Of a DNA stretch of 64,000 nucleotides, positions 8,507 to 17,099 are shown piece by piece (positions within the stretch are counted from its first letter, which is position 1; every line of letters starts with the position of its first letter). The position numbers and the translations under genes are program-made. Where the stretch lies: NCBI GenBank assembly GCA_910586775.1, contig CAJUJN010000009.1, forward strand, positions 1 through 64,000, written 5' to 3'. Under the pieces are notes generated by a model, which was not told the DNA's origin, did not search any database, and worked only from the letters and a program-made list of their open reading frames with translations. This DNA is from an uncultured Acetatifactor sp. (lineage in GTDB: Bacteria > Bacillota > Clostridia > Lachnospirales > Lachnospiraceae).

Positions 8507-9571
8507 CTATCCCCCACCAAAGCCCCGGGCCATGTCGTGGCTGACAAGGCTCGCATAATACTGGCTGATGGTCACAGGGGCATTGAACAGGGCAGAAAGG
8601 GTGTAGGCACGGACATTCCCCACAAGGGTAGTATTCTTATCCAGGCAGTCCATTACATACTCGATGTGGGAACTGTCCAGTTTTAGGAAACGGTTCTTCA
8701 CCACCTCCGTGCACATGTCTTCCTGGTTGATGCGGGTGGTCTTCCGGCTGCTGCTGCAGGTTTCCGCCATAAGCTCCACGAAGCCGTCCAGCCTCTCCCG
8801 GTCATAAGGATGCCGTTCCAGGAGGATGGGGTAGCTGATGTTCTCCCGTATCAATGCACAGTAGGCGCTGTACAGTTCCATCCCATCCATCTGCCCTCCC
8901 CCATCCGCTCCTTCTCCCCTTTCCGCCCGAAAAACATCCGGCATAACCGGATTGATGGATGGATCAGTCTCATTCATCTCAGTATTGTTAAAGTCAGTAT
9001 TATTTGTTTGTGTTTTTCGCAATTCAAGACTTGTGGTTTTCACATTTCCTGATTTGTGATTTTCACATTTCTGGATTTGTGATTTTGCATCCTCCGGCTG
9101 TCCGGGCTTACCAGGCGGTGTAAATCTATTCCCCGGTGCCGGTTCCGGCCCTGATGGTACAGTCCCCACAGGCAGATCAGGCGGAGGATTCTTCCCAGGC
9201 GCCTGGGGCTTCTGGATGAAGTTCTTCACATAAATCACGTTGGGTTTCCCCAGTCCACGCCGTTTCCGTTCAATCAGCCCGGCTCCCTTTACGGAATCCA
9301 GTTCACCCAGCAGCCTGTTTGCTTTCTGCTCCGCACAGACAAGCGTCTCCATCACATCGGCAATGGTAAAGATGATGTACACCCTGCCTTCCCCGTCCAT
9401 CCACCTGTTTTTCACGGAGAGAGACATCCGGTCCAGCAGAAGCCCATAGAGCACCTTTGCCTCCACTGATACTCCCTTAAAACGGCTGTCGGTAAACAGC
9501 ACTTTGGGAATACGGTAAAAACTATACTGTTCCGCCTCGTTGCCATAGTAATAATCCAGTTCAAGCGGCAT
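8507..9571 (-). CDS. Replication initiator protein A (RepA_N-type) of the element
   Basis: A 354-residue protein. The ATG at 9571 has AAGGAGG 5 bases upstream, and the first ~110 residues are the classical RepA N-terminal domain (YRIPKVLFTDSRFKGVSVEA, then LYGLLLDRMSLS and GRVYIIFTIADVME). A proline-rich linker around residues 125-165 and a C-terminal domain with CLDKNTTLVGNVRAYTLSAL follow. The N-terminal domain is a winged helix that binds the origin, and the C-terminal part resembles DnaD-like helper domains. It probably supports autonomous replication of the excised element. It is separated from parB by a strong terminator, so it has its own promoter somewhere in 9572-9683. Confidence 0.85.
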   Translation of the reverse strand: MPLELDYYYGNEAEQYSFYRIPKVLFTDSRFKGVSVEAKVLYGLLLDRMSLSVKNRWMDGEGRVYIIFTIADVMETLVCAEQKANRLLGELDSVKGAGLIERKRRGLGKPNVIYVKNFIQKPQAPGKNPPPDLPVGTVPSGPEPAPGNRFTPPGKPGQPEDAKSQIQKCENHKSGNVKTTSLELRKTQTNNTDFNNTEMNETDPSINPVMPDVFRAERGEGADGGGQMDGMELYSAYCALIRENISYPILLERHPYDRERLDGFVELMAETCSSSRKTTRINQEDMCTEVVKNRFLKLDSSHIEYVMDCLDKNTTLVGNVRAYTLSALFNAPVTISQYYASLVSHDMARGFGGG

Positions 9572-9683
9572 ACGGACCTCCTTTCTCCCTTCCGGGCAGA
9601 CTCTGAAGTCTGCCATATTGTTTTCAAATTCCTGCTGTATGCCCTGCGGCATCCGCCGCAGGAGAAATCTATCAGAACGCAAA

Positions 9684-9726
9684 AAAGCCGCCCGGCAACT
9701 GTTTTAGTCAGTCACCGGACGGCTTT
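9684..9726 (-). terminator. Rho-independent terminator of the parA-parB unit
   Basis: Inverted repeat aaagccgcccgg / ccggacggcttt with one mismatch. On the minus strand it is followed by a run of six T. It lies 25 bases past the parB stop and insulates repA from parB transcription. Confidence 0.85.
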
Positions 9727-9750
9727 ATACGGCACTTTCCATCCTATCTT

Positions 9751-10683
9751 TTATTCATCCCCTCCATTCCCCTGTCCCGCTTTCCATGTTTCCAGAAGAG
9801 AGACGATGACATCCTCCATCTGTTTCGGGGTATAGGAATTCGGGAAATACTGCTTCAATTTCTCTTTTTTCAATATTACCTGCACAGGCACAGAGCGTTC
9901 TTCTGTAAGGATTGCGTCCATGACATGCCTGCCCAGTTTTCCTTCCTGGCTGTACTTTTTCAGCCGTACCGCCTGTTCCAGGGACGGCACGCAGGACAAT
10001 TCGTTTATAAGCTCCAGCAATGCGCCCTGCTCTTCCTGTGTCAGGTAGGACAGCTCCACTGCCGGGTTGAATGCAAGCTTTTTATCATCCACCATCTGAA
10101 GCAGCTCCGGCAAAAGCTCTGTCAGCCGGATATACCGCTGCACCTGTTTACGGCTTTCCCCCATTTCCTGTGCGATAATTTCTACAGATATTTTACCCTT
10201 TAAATTCTGGCCAACTTGGCCAGAATTATTTTCAGATGGCCTCCCTGCTTTCCTTTTAATCGCCTCCAGCTTCATCCTATAAGCCCAGGCCTTCTCACTG
10301 GGAAGCAGATTCTCCCTCTGGAGGTTGCTGTCAACCATGAACAGCGTGGCTTCTTCATCATCCAACTCACGGATAATAACCGACATAACGGTTCCTCCGG
10401 CCAGTTCCAGCGCATGTCTGCGCCTGTGTCCCGCAATCAGCTCATAACCGCCCTCCCCACGGGGGCGGGCAATACCGGGGACAAGGATACCATGGATTTT
10501 GACACTCTCCACCATTTCCTGCATGGCTTCATCGTCCAGTACCTTAAAGGGATGTCCCCGGAAGGGGAAAAGTTCCCCCAGGGGAATCTCCTGTACTTTT
10601 TCACCTGTTGTTCCTACAGCATCCCCTACAGAAAACAGGTCATCATAAGATGTCATCTGGATATTCTTTGCACTGCTCTTCAT
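9751..10683 (-). CDS. parB: ParB/Spo0J-type partition protein
   Basis: A 310-residue chromosome/plasmid partition protein. The ParB N-domain has the hallmark GELFPFRGHPFKVLDDEAMQ, then GILVPGIARPRGEGGYELIAGHRRRHA (CTP-binding GxxRR-type box), ATLFMVDSNLQRENLLPSEKA, and a helix-turn-helix near ISVEIIAQEMGESRKQVQRY. It should nucleate on parS-type sites and be moved by ParA. The start ATG overlaps the parA stop as ATGA. Within the coding sequence (10203-10227) is a perfect 25-bp inverted repeat. Confidence 0.9.
   Translation of the reverse strand: MKSSAKNIQMTSYDDLFSVGDAVGTTGEKVQEIPLGELFPFRGHPFKVLDDEAMQEMVESVKIHGILVPGIARPRGEGGYELIAGHRRRHALELAGGTVMSVIIRELDDEEATLFMVDSNLQRENLLPSEKAWAYRMKLEAIKRKAGRPSENNSGQVGQNLKGKISVEIIAQEMGESRKQVQRYIRLTELLPELLQMVDDKKLAFNPAVELSYLTQEEQGALLELINELSCVPSLEQAVRLKKYSQEGKLGRHVMDAILTEERSVPVQVILKKEKLKQYFPNSYTPKQMEDVIVSLLETWKAGQGNGGDE
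10203..10227. repeat. Perfect 12-1-12 inverted repeat inside parB
   Basis: AATTCTGGCCAA, one base, then TTGGCCAGAATT. It encodes the NNSGQVGQN stretch of ParB. It could be a protein-binding site (parS-like or operator), or a by-product of coding Gly-Gln-Val-Gly-Gln. Confidence 0.6.
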
Positions 10684-11465
10684 ACTCCCGCCACCTCCCT
10701 GGTAAATGCCTGGTAGGCTGTGGCCGCTTTCCCAGACGGATCATGGCGGTAGATGCTCTTCCCCTCCGCGCTGGTCTCAGCCACCCGCACCGACATGGGA
10801 ATGATGCTGTCAAAGACCCGCAGCTTCCCATCATAGGTGCTGTGCAGGAGCTCCACAATGTCCTTCGCATAGTTTGTCCGCATGTCTGCCAGTGTCACAA
10901 GGATTCCGGAAACAGAAAGTCCGGGATTAATCTGGCGACGCACCTTTGCTATTGTCCTGAGAAGCTGCTCCAGTCCCTTGATCGAGAGGTATTGGCTTGC
11001 TGTGGGGATAATTACCTGGTCCGCAGCCGCAAGGGCATTGATTGTGAGCATTCCCAGGGATGGCATGGTGTCCAGGATAATGGCATCATAGGAATTCCTC
11101 ACCAGCTTCAGGAATTCCCGAAGAACCGTCTCCCGGCTCATAGTGTTTACCAGCGTGACCTCCATGCCAGACAGCTCTATGTTGGCGGGAATCAGGTCTA
11201 CCCCTTCCTCATGCCGGAGGATTCCATAATCCTCCGGCAGCGGGGTGTCATTGATGATTCCTGCCAGTATGTCGGACAGCGTAATTTCAAGCTTGTCCGG
11301 CTGCTGAAATCCCAGGCTCGCTGTCAGCGAACCCTGTGCATCCATGTCTATCAGGAGGACTTTCTTCCCTGTACGGGCAAGGCCAATGCCAAAGCTGACA
11401 CTCGTGACGGTTTTTGCGCATCCGCCTTTCTGGTTACATACCGCATAAACAGTCGCCGCCATCAT
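10680..11465 (-). CDS. parA: ParA-type partition ATPase
   Basis: A 261-residue ParA/Soj ATPase. It has a deviant Walker A (CNQKGGCAKT), a switch region VLLIDMDAQGSLTASLG, Walker B-like IILDTMPSLG and the C-terminal QYLSIKGLEQLL / SIIPMSVRVAET motifs. It is a dynamic nucleoid-binding partner of ParB that segregates the element. Starts GTG 11468, ATG 11465 and ATG 11462 are adjacent. I favour ATG 11465, which overlaps the upstream TGA by one base and follows a GGGGAGG ribosome site. It is co-transcribed with the DUF5348 gene upstream and parB downstream. Confidence 0.9.
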   Translation of the reverse strand: MMAATVYAVCNQKGGCAKTVTSVSFGIGLARTGKKVLLIDMDAQGSLTASLGFQQPDKLEITLSDILAGIINDTPLPEDYGILRHEEGVDLIPANIELSGMEVTLVNTMSRETVLREFLKLVRNSYDAIILDTMPSLGMLTINALAAADQVIIPTASQYLSIKGLEQLLRTIAKVRRQINPGLSVSGILVTLADMRTNYAKDIVELLHSTYDGKLRVFDSIIPMSVRVAETSAEGKSIYRHDPSGKAATAYQAFTREVAGV

Positions 11466-11911
11466 CACACCTCCCCTCTCACACGGACGGTCAGGCCGTC
11501 CATATCCACGCTGCCGTAACCTACCAGAAAATAATCTTCACCATTGTGCTCCAGCGTGGTCCACACCCAGTAGGGAACATTCCGGTATCCATCATCCACC
11601 AGAGCCTCAATGGGGCTTCCGCTGGTATAATAATGCCCGCTTTCTGTTTCATACCTCCCGGATTCGTTCCGGTGCAGCCTGCTCACTTCCCTGATCGGGA
11701 GTGCCAGATATGTAAGCCTGCCCCTCACTTCACCCAGGCTCCGCATAATGGCCTGCAGTTCCTCCAGTAAGAAAAGCTGCTCGCTATCCTTGTAGTTGAT
11801 CTCCAGGTCACCCAGGTCATCGCACTTATCATAAGTAGAGTATCTCAAAACGCTATCAATCTTCGATTTCAAGTCATTTGTCTTCTCCAGTACCATTTTT
11901 AAATCTGCCAT
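11465..11911 (-). CDS. DUF5348 domain protein
   Basis: A 148-residue protein. Residues 1-80 are helical (MADLKMVLEKTNDLKSKIDS and following), and residues ~85-148 match the DUF5348 pattern: NESGRYET, then WVWTTLEHNGEDYFLVGYGS and DGLTVRVR. This domain is widespread next to replication/partition genes of Firmicutes conjugative elements. Its function is unknown. The ATG at 11911 is preceded by AGGAGGG; the longer frame upstream has no ribosome site. It is the first gene of the DUF5348-parA-parB unit, and the last gene I can assign to the conjugative element. Confidence 0.75.
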   Translation of the reverse strand: MADLKMVLEKTNDLKSKIDSVLRYSTYDKCDDLGDLEINYKDSEQLFLLEELQAIMRSLGEVRGRLTYLALPIREVSRLHRNESGRYETESGHYYTSGSPIEALVDDGYRNVPYWVWTTLEHNGEDYFLVGYGSVDMDGLTVRVRGEV

Positions 11912-12188
11912 ACCTTCCCTCCTGCTATGCAGAGCACAATCTGTAATTCCACAATATTCTTCAACTGCTTTCTCTGGCATTTTCTGTGCTAGTTACCCGA
12001 TTTTGCATTCATTTACAAAGGGGCTGTTTACCTCCTTTCAGGAAACAGAGCCCCCTTCGATAATAGAATCCTTCTCTGCTTCCTAACAATATGGAATTGT
12101 CTTTAACAGGAAAAATATTGACACTAATATTTAGAAAAACAGATTGTATAGATTGTTACATGATACTGCAGACAAATCTGATACCCCA

Positions 12189-12352
12189 TATGTTATTTTA
12201 GTGTCAAGTTACTGATTTTTCCCAAATCAGAATGAAAATGATGCCTTTTCCATTCTCTTTCACCGCTTTTGCGGCATTTAAAACTTTGGACGAAATCAGT
12301 GGAAACCCTTGATTTTACTGGTTTCTCACCAACTTGACACTATAATAACATA
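12189..12352. mobile_element. 164-bp stretch bounded by 22-bp inverted repeats, probable element end
   Basis: The left repeat (12189-12210) and right repeat (12331-12352) are inverted copies of TATGTTATT(T/A)TAGTGTCAAGTT with one mismatch. ACCCCA occurs just outside both, flush on the left and two bases out on the right. A weaker third copy of the TTGACACTAATA core lies at 12118. The right repeat lies exactly where the M23 peptidase frame loses homology. I read this as the end of an inserted element (insertion sequence/MITE remnant or the conjugative element boundary). Otherwise the 11912-12325 interval shows no gene. Confidence 0.5.
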
Positions 12353-13015
12353 AGACCCCAAGTGTTTCCTCTGATACCCATAACTCCTCCCCACCCCAAA
12401 ATCATCATAATGCGTATAATCAAACCCCCTCGCCAACGGAAAATACCCCTTCAGCCCATACCGTTTTTCATAATTCCCGTTTTCTGCATTCTTCGGATTC
12501 CCGTTCTGTACCTCTCCCGATACACCGCTGCTTCCGCCGGTTCCCTGAATATCCTCCCAGTACTCCCCCACCAGCCCTCCGATAGCAGCATCATAAGCTT
12601 CCTTATAATAAGAATAATATTTCAAATCCTCCGTCAGCTCCTCCATCGTACTCTCGCCTTTCGAAAGCTTCTCGGCTGCCTTTTCCATGGTCTTCAATGC
12701 GTCCTTACCGAACTCCCCACCGGTCCGTGCCGCGGTAAATGCAAGAAGCTCTACCCAGTCTATCTCGTGCTCCGCCCCGTGCGTCTTCACATCCCAATCA
12801 TAAGCCTGACAGAGCGCTTCGTAAGATACCGTAAAATCCACCCATTTTATGTAATCATTCTCAATAGAAAGCACATGGTCATTGATAGTCTTCTCCGCCG
12901 CGGCCCTTTCCTGCCTCCCCAGTGTCAGTACAGCAAATACCAGAACCATGACACACTCCGCCATGATTCCTTTCCTCAGCCATCCCATATACTTTACATT
13001 CCGCTTTTCGTCCAT
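12326..13015 (-). pseudogene. M23 metallopeptidase, truncated at the zinc site
   Basis: A 229-residue open frame, membrane-anchored (helix ~GIMAECVMVLVFAVLTL). The middle and C-terminal parts match Lachnospiraceae M23 (LytM-type) peptidoglycan peptidases through RYGLKGYFPLARGF, HYDDFGVGRSYGY and the first zinc ligand in KHLG. Family members continue HDMMGQTGTP and then about 150 residues including the HLHFG motif. Here KHLG is followed by SYVIIVSSW and stop, encoded by the inverted repeat at 12331-12352. The catalytic domain is therefore lost and the protein cannot be an active peptidase. The ATG at 13015 has GGAG at good distance. The missing half may lie beyond the left edge of the window. 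Confidence 0.75.
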
Positions 13016-13084
13016 TTCTACTCCGATTATTTCATTATTGCATGTATATGACTGATAACGAAAGCTGATTCCTGTCCATAACAG

Positions 13085-13129
13085 AAAAAGCCGGAGCGTC
13101 AGGCTGACTTCTGCCTCACACTCCGGCTT
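13085..13129 (-). terminator. Terminator after hpf
   Basis: Inverted repeat AAGCCGGAG / CTCCGGCTT with further pairing inside (GTCAGGC / GCCTCAC). On the minus strand it is followed by a T-run. It is 53 bases beyond the hpf stop. Confidence 0.8.
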
Positions 13130-13181
13130 ATATACATCATTTTCTGTTTTATGAGACTGCTATAATCCGGCCGCCGCCTCC

Positions 13182-13709
13182 TTACGCCTCCGGCTCGATC
13201 AACCCGTAGGTATCTCCCTTGCGCTTGTACACCACATTCACCTGATCTGTCTCCGCATTGATGAAAACATAGAAATTATGACCCAACAGCTCCATCTGAA
13301 TGCAGGCATCTTCCGGATACATTGGCTTGATATCAAACTTCTTGGTGCGGACTATCTTGATCTCCTCATCATCCATGTAGTCATTCTCGACATACATCCT
13401 GCTGAAATCTCCTGCGGACTGCTTCTTGTCCACAATCTTGGTCTTATATTTCTTCAACTGGCGCTCAATGATCTCTTCCACCAGGTCAATGGAAACATAC
13501 ATATCGTTGCTGACCTGTTCGGAACGGATGATATTGCCCTTTACCGGAATGGTCACCTCAATCTTCTGCCGTTCCTTCTCAACGCTCAGGGTTACATGTA
13601 CTTCCGTATCAGGATTAAAATATTTCTCCAGCTTGCCGATTTTATCCTCTACAGCTGATCTCAGTCCGGGCGTTACCTCTAAATTTCTGCCTACGATAAT
13701 AAATTTCAT
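13182..13709 (-). CDS. hpf: Ribosome hibernation promoting factor, long form
   Basis: A 175-residue long HPF. The N-terminal S30AE domain (FIIVGRNLEVTPGLRSAVED, TEVHVTLSVEKERQKIEVTI) binds the 30S decoding centre in place of tRNA. A ~40-residue linker follows, then the C-terminal dimerisation domain (KPMYPEDACIQMELLGHNFY and VVYKRKGDTYGLIEP), which joins two ribosomes into 100S dimers. I use the ATG at 13709, nine bases after GGAAAGGG. An in-frame ATG at 13718 touches the ribosome site and is less likely. It is monocistronic, with a terminator directly downstream. Confidence 0.95.
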   Translation of the reverse strand: MKFIIVGRNLEVTPGLRSAVEDKIGKLEKYFNPDTEVHVTLSVEKERQKIEVTIPVKGNIIRSEQVSNDMYVSIDLVEEIIERQLKKYKTKIVDKKQSAGDFSRMYVENDYMDDEEIKIVRTKKFDIKPMYPEDACIQMELLGHNFYVFINAETDQVNVVYKRKGDTYGLIEPEA

Positions 13710-14279
13710 ATGATTCATCCCTTTCCGTTGTTATTCCCATAGCCGGCTTCTTTCTGAAACTGCCCTCACAGATCCCGGAAAGAATATTGCTAACCCGGAA
13801 CACCGATTCCCGAACCGCTTCTTACACGACAGTCCGAACAAATCAGTAAAAACTGCGTTCATACAGCAGCTGACTCATGGGTTAAAATACCTGTACCTTA
13901 TTGCAGGTATTTATTGTATAGACATTATAGCATGACAGAGCGGGGTTTTGCAACAACTTAACAGATTATTTCAATTTTTTTCTCTTTACCTTTGTCAACA
14001 ATAAATTCATATTTTTGCATTTTCACTTCTTCTTTTATCTAATTTTGCCAAAACAAATTTTCGATTACTTTCTCCTTATTGCTGCCTGAAAAATATACTG
14101 AAATATGTGGATAATGTGTATAACTTCGTGCATAAGTGAATTTTACAGTCTTTCCGGAGCTTTTTTATGTGGATAACATCTGTTTTTTTACGTTTATTAA
14201 CATTCTGTTTTTCACTTTCTCTAAAATTCCCAGTCACTTTGCACAAATCGCTTTTCCAGGTATGCCTATACATAAGTGT

Positions 14280-14426
14280 TTTCCTGATAAGTACAATTTT
14301 TTCCACCAAGCACCAACTTTCCTGATATGCGCAATTTTTCCACCAAGCACCAACTTTCCTGATATGCGCAATTTTTCCATCAAGCACCAGCTTTCCTGAT
14401 ATGCACATATTTTTCCACCTGTGCGG
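14280..14426. repeat. 37-bp tandem repeat, about four copies
   Basis: Units start at 14280, 14318, 14355 and 14392, each beginning TTTCCTGATA and carrying a TTTTTCCA(C/T)C segment followed by AAGCACCA(A/G)C. Copies 2 and 3 are nearly identical; the first and fourth are diverged. A further degenerate TTTCCTAATA appears at about 14447. It lies in the 812-bp interval between hpf and the NlpC/P60 gene, where I see no real gene. Confidence 0.8.
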
Positions 14427-14481
14427 TCGGATGCTCATTTGAGTACCTTTCCTAATACATACAAGTTTTCCTAATAAAATA

Positions 14482-14508
14482 AGCCGTACCCCGCTGAAGG
14501 GTACGGCT
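14482..14508 (-). terminator. Terminator after the NlpC/P60 gene
   Basis: AGCCGTACCC / GGGTACGGCT stem with a 7-base loop, followed on the minus strand by TATTTTATT. It begins 13 bases past the stop codon. Confidence 0.85.
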
Positions 14509-14521
14509 ATTTTCACTAACC

Positions 14522-15712
14522 TTAGAAGATTCTCCTGATTGCCAGAATATTTCTATAATTTGCATTGGATACAATAATGCCGGTCCTCTCATTGGATGCA
14601 TGTACGATCTGTCCGTTTCCAATATAGATTCCCACATGTCCTGAATAACATACGATATCACCCGGCTGTGCATTCTCCAGTCCGTCCACTCCATATCCCT
14701 GTGAGCGGTCTGCTGCGGAAGAATGAGGCAGGCTCACACCAAAGTTCGCATATACGCTCATTACGAATCCTGAGCAATCGGTACCGTTTGTCAGGCTGCT
14801 TCCGCCGTATACATAAGGATATCCAACGAACTGCAATCCATATTCCGCAACTGCCTGACCCATCTCGCTGCCGCCGCTGACGCTGTAAGACTGGGTATTC
14901 TGAGCAGGTGCACTGTTCTGTGCGTTCTGCTGGCTCTCTGCTGCCTTCTGAGCAGCTGCAGCACGGGCTTTCTGACGTTCCTCTTCTTCCTTCGCCAGAC
15001 GTCTCTCTTCCTCTTCCTTTGACTCTGCCTGAACGAATTCACTGTGAAGCGATACGTAATCGGTAGATACCCAACCGATACCTTCCTCTACGTCCACCTT
15101 TACCCAACCTTCTGTCTCTTCCAGAACGATCAGGTCATCCGCCTCGGGAACCATTCCCAAAATAGAACATTCCGTACTGGGCTCTGTACGTACAAACAAC
15201 GTCTGGGTGGTAACCGTCGCGATACGCTTTCCGACTCTCTTTGCCAACTCCACGGCATCTTCGCCGGTGACACAGAACTCCCCTTTCACATAACCGGTAA
15301 CCGAACCTGAGCTAATCTGATACCATCCGTTCTCTTCCGAAATAAAAGTTCCTACGGAATTATTGTAAAGCTTTCCTAAAATCTCTCCTTCCTCACTGGG
15401 CAGGCTTCTCACATTTACATAATTCGTGACCTGGGCAATCACCAGATTCCGGAACAAATCCTCCTCCGTGGGCTCTGACTCTGCCTGCTCTTCTACCTGA
15501 AACCATTCAATAATAGATTCTATCGGCATCGTGGGAACATCATTCGTAACCTCTTCAAGCTTATTTCCATTGGAAAGCGCCAGGCTGACACCGCCGCCGG
15601 GCAAAACGGATGAATCGGATGCATTCGAGGCCTCTGCACTCATTCCAAAAGTAGAAAATACCAGGGTTGCCGTCAGTGCATAAGCCGTTATTCTTATCGT
15701 GTTACGTGCCAT
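14522..15712 (-). CDS. SH3-domain NlpC/P60 peptidoglycan endopeptidase
   Basis: A 396-residue secreted cell-wall hydrolase. It has a signal peptide (cleavage near MSAEA), two bacterial SH3 domains (VTNYVNVRSLPSEEGEILGK at ~95-150 and TQTLFVRTEPSTECSILG at ~170-225) that should bind the wall, and an Ala/Gln/Glu coiled linker (~230-275). The C-terminal NlpC/P60 domain has catalytic Cys313 in TDCSGFV, His359 in GHVGIYIG and His371 in IVHAS. Such enzymes cut D-Glu to diamino-acid bonds. The ATG at 15712 is preceded by AGGAGAGGAG. A consensus promoter lies 110 bases upstream and a terminator follows, so it is a single-gene unit. Confidence 0.95.
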   Translation of the reverse strand: MARNTIRITAYALTATLVFSTFGMSAEASNASDSSVLPGGGVSLALSNGNKLEEVTNDVPTMPIESIIEWFQVEEQAESEPTEEDLFRNLVIAQVTNYVNVRSLPSEEGEILGKLYNNSVGTFISEENGWYQISSGSVTGYVKGEFCVTGEDAVELAKRVGKRIATVTTQTLFVRTEPSTECSILGMVPEADDLIVLEETEGWVKVDVEEGIGWVSTDYVSLHSEFVQAESKEEEERRLAKEEEERQKARAAAAQKAAESQQNAQNSAPAQNTQSYSVSGGSEMGQAVAEYGLQFVGYPYVYGGSSLTNGTDCSGFVMSVYANFGVSLPHSSAADRSQGYGVDGLENAQPGDIVCYSGHVGIYIGNGQIVHASNERTGIIVSNANYRNILAIRRIF

Positions 15713-15821
15713 TTTTATCTCCTCTCCTGTGTGCGAAAGTTATGTATATTTTGATTTGTTTTTATCATGAATTATTACATTGATGCCTGAACTTATTACA
15801 GAGTTGTTACATCTGTTAATA

Positions 15822-15850
15822 AATATAGCACTGTTTCTTAATTTTGTCAA
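15822..15850 (-). promoter_or_regulatory. SigmaA-type promoter of the NlpC/P60 gene
   Basis: On the minus strand TTGACA, 17 bases, TATATT. A second TTGACA lies about 20 bases further upstream. The rest of 15713-16031 shows no gene. Confidence 0.75.
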
Positions 15851-16031
15851 CCCATGCGGAAAATTTGTCAAATCTTGTGTAATGCCCATTTTATGCGGCT
15901 TCCCGGACATTTCTTCCCGAAAAGGGTCTTAAAAAAACATTTTTTTCTTTCGAAAATCTTTCGCTTTCATTCATAATTCTAAAAAACTTTCGCACGTAGA
16001 TAAAATACGGCATCATCACGCCTCAATGGCG

Positions 16032-16080
16032 CAAAAAGGAGCTGTCAGGAAACAGCATTCGTTACCCGGCAGCCCCTTTC
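16032..16080 (-). terminator. Terminator after trxB
   Basis: On the minus strand GAAAGG(G)GCTG ... CAGC(T)CCTTTTT with a long loop, directly after the trxB stop. Confidence 0.6.
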
Positions 16081-16085
16081 ATCTG

Positions 16086-16988
16086 TTACAGATAGTTTTC
16101 CGCCGATGTAGCGGCATTTGCGCCGTCCGCCACCGCAGTAGCGATCTGGCGCAGCGGCTTTTTCCGCACATCCCCGGCGGCAAAGATACCTGGCACACTG
16201 GCAGCGCAGTCCTCGCCTGCCAGCACATACCCGCCCTCGTCGCAGGCCACCAGATCCCGCACCAACTCCGTGCCGGGTCGGATTCCTACTGCCACAAACA
16301 CACCGTCCACCGGCAGCATATGGCTCTCCTGTTCCTTCAGATTTTTAATACGGAGCCCGTTCACCGTGTCTTCTCCCGTAATCTCCTCCACCACATGGCT
16401 GTACAGAAATTCCACATTGGGCATTTCCTTCAGTTCTTTCTGCAGGACATAAGCCCCACGCAGCTCATCACGCCTGTGAATCAGATACACCTTCTCACAG
16501 AGGCGGGACAGGTAAATGGCATCCTCCAGAGCCACGTCGCCGCCGCCCACTACAGCCACCGTTTTTCCGCGAAAGAAGGCACCGTCACAGGTGGCGCAAT
16601 AGGACACACCCTTTCCGGAGAATTTCTCTTCTCCTTCCACATCCAGGGTGGCATGGGCAGCCCCGGTGGCGAGAATGACTGTCTTCGTCTCCAGGTCCCC
16701 CTCTGTAGTGTGCACCATCTTGCTGCTCCCCTTGTCCTCAATGGACAGAGCGGCAGCTTCCCGGAATTCCACACCCATTTTATCCGCATGCTCCCTGAAC
16801 TTCATCCCCATGTCAAAGCCGTCCGTTCCTGGCATGCCCAGATAATTGTCCACCTCATAAGTGTTCAGCACCTGGCCGCCACTCATGGGATTCTTCTCCA
16901 GTACCAACAGGCTCAGGCCTGCCCGCTTTCCGTATATGGCGGCGGAAAGCCCTGCAGGGCCGGAACCGATAATGATTAAATCGTACAT
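16086..16988 (-). CDS. trxB: Thioredoxin reductase (NADPH)
   Basis: A 300-residue flavoprotein that passes electrons from NADPH through FAD to thioredoxin in the cytoplasm. The FAD-binding GSGPAGLSAA is near the N-terminus, the redox pair C131-ATC-C134 (CATCDG) is in the centre, the NADPH-binding VVGGGDVALEDA follows at ~147, and the C-terminal FAD motif GIFAAGDVR is intact. Length is normal for the low-molecular-weight class. The ATG at 16988 has GGAGATGG upstream. No thioredoxin gene lies beside it. Confidence 0.95.
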   Translation of the reverse strand: MYDLIIIGSGPAGLSAAIYGKRAGLSLLVLEKNPMSGGQVLNTYEVDNYLGMPGTDGFDMGMKFREHADKMGVEFREAAALSIEDKGSSKMVHTTEGDLETKTVILATGAAHATLDVEGEEKFSGKGVSYCATCDGAFFRGKTVAVVGGGDVALEDAIYLSRLCEKVYLIHRRDELRGAYVLQKELKEMPNVEFLYSHVVEEITGEDTVNGLRIKNLKEQESHMLPVDGVFVAVGIRPGTELVRDLVACDEGGYVLAGEDCAASVPGIFAAGDVRKKPLRQIATAVADGANAATSAENYL

Positions 16989-17099
16989 TTTTCCATCTCC
17001 GTTTCTGCTTATTTTATATTCAGGAATTGTCGAGACACTTCCTTATAACCGAAAATACTTACCCGGCAAACCGTATGACGAAAGGCCGCCATGTACAGC

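Noticed and set aside
14076..14516. 146-residue minus-strand ORF downstream of the NlpC/P60 gene
   Set aside because: It is made largely of the 37-bp tandem repeat, contains the terminator at 14482-14508, and has no ribosome site or family resemblance.
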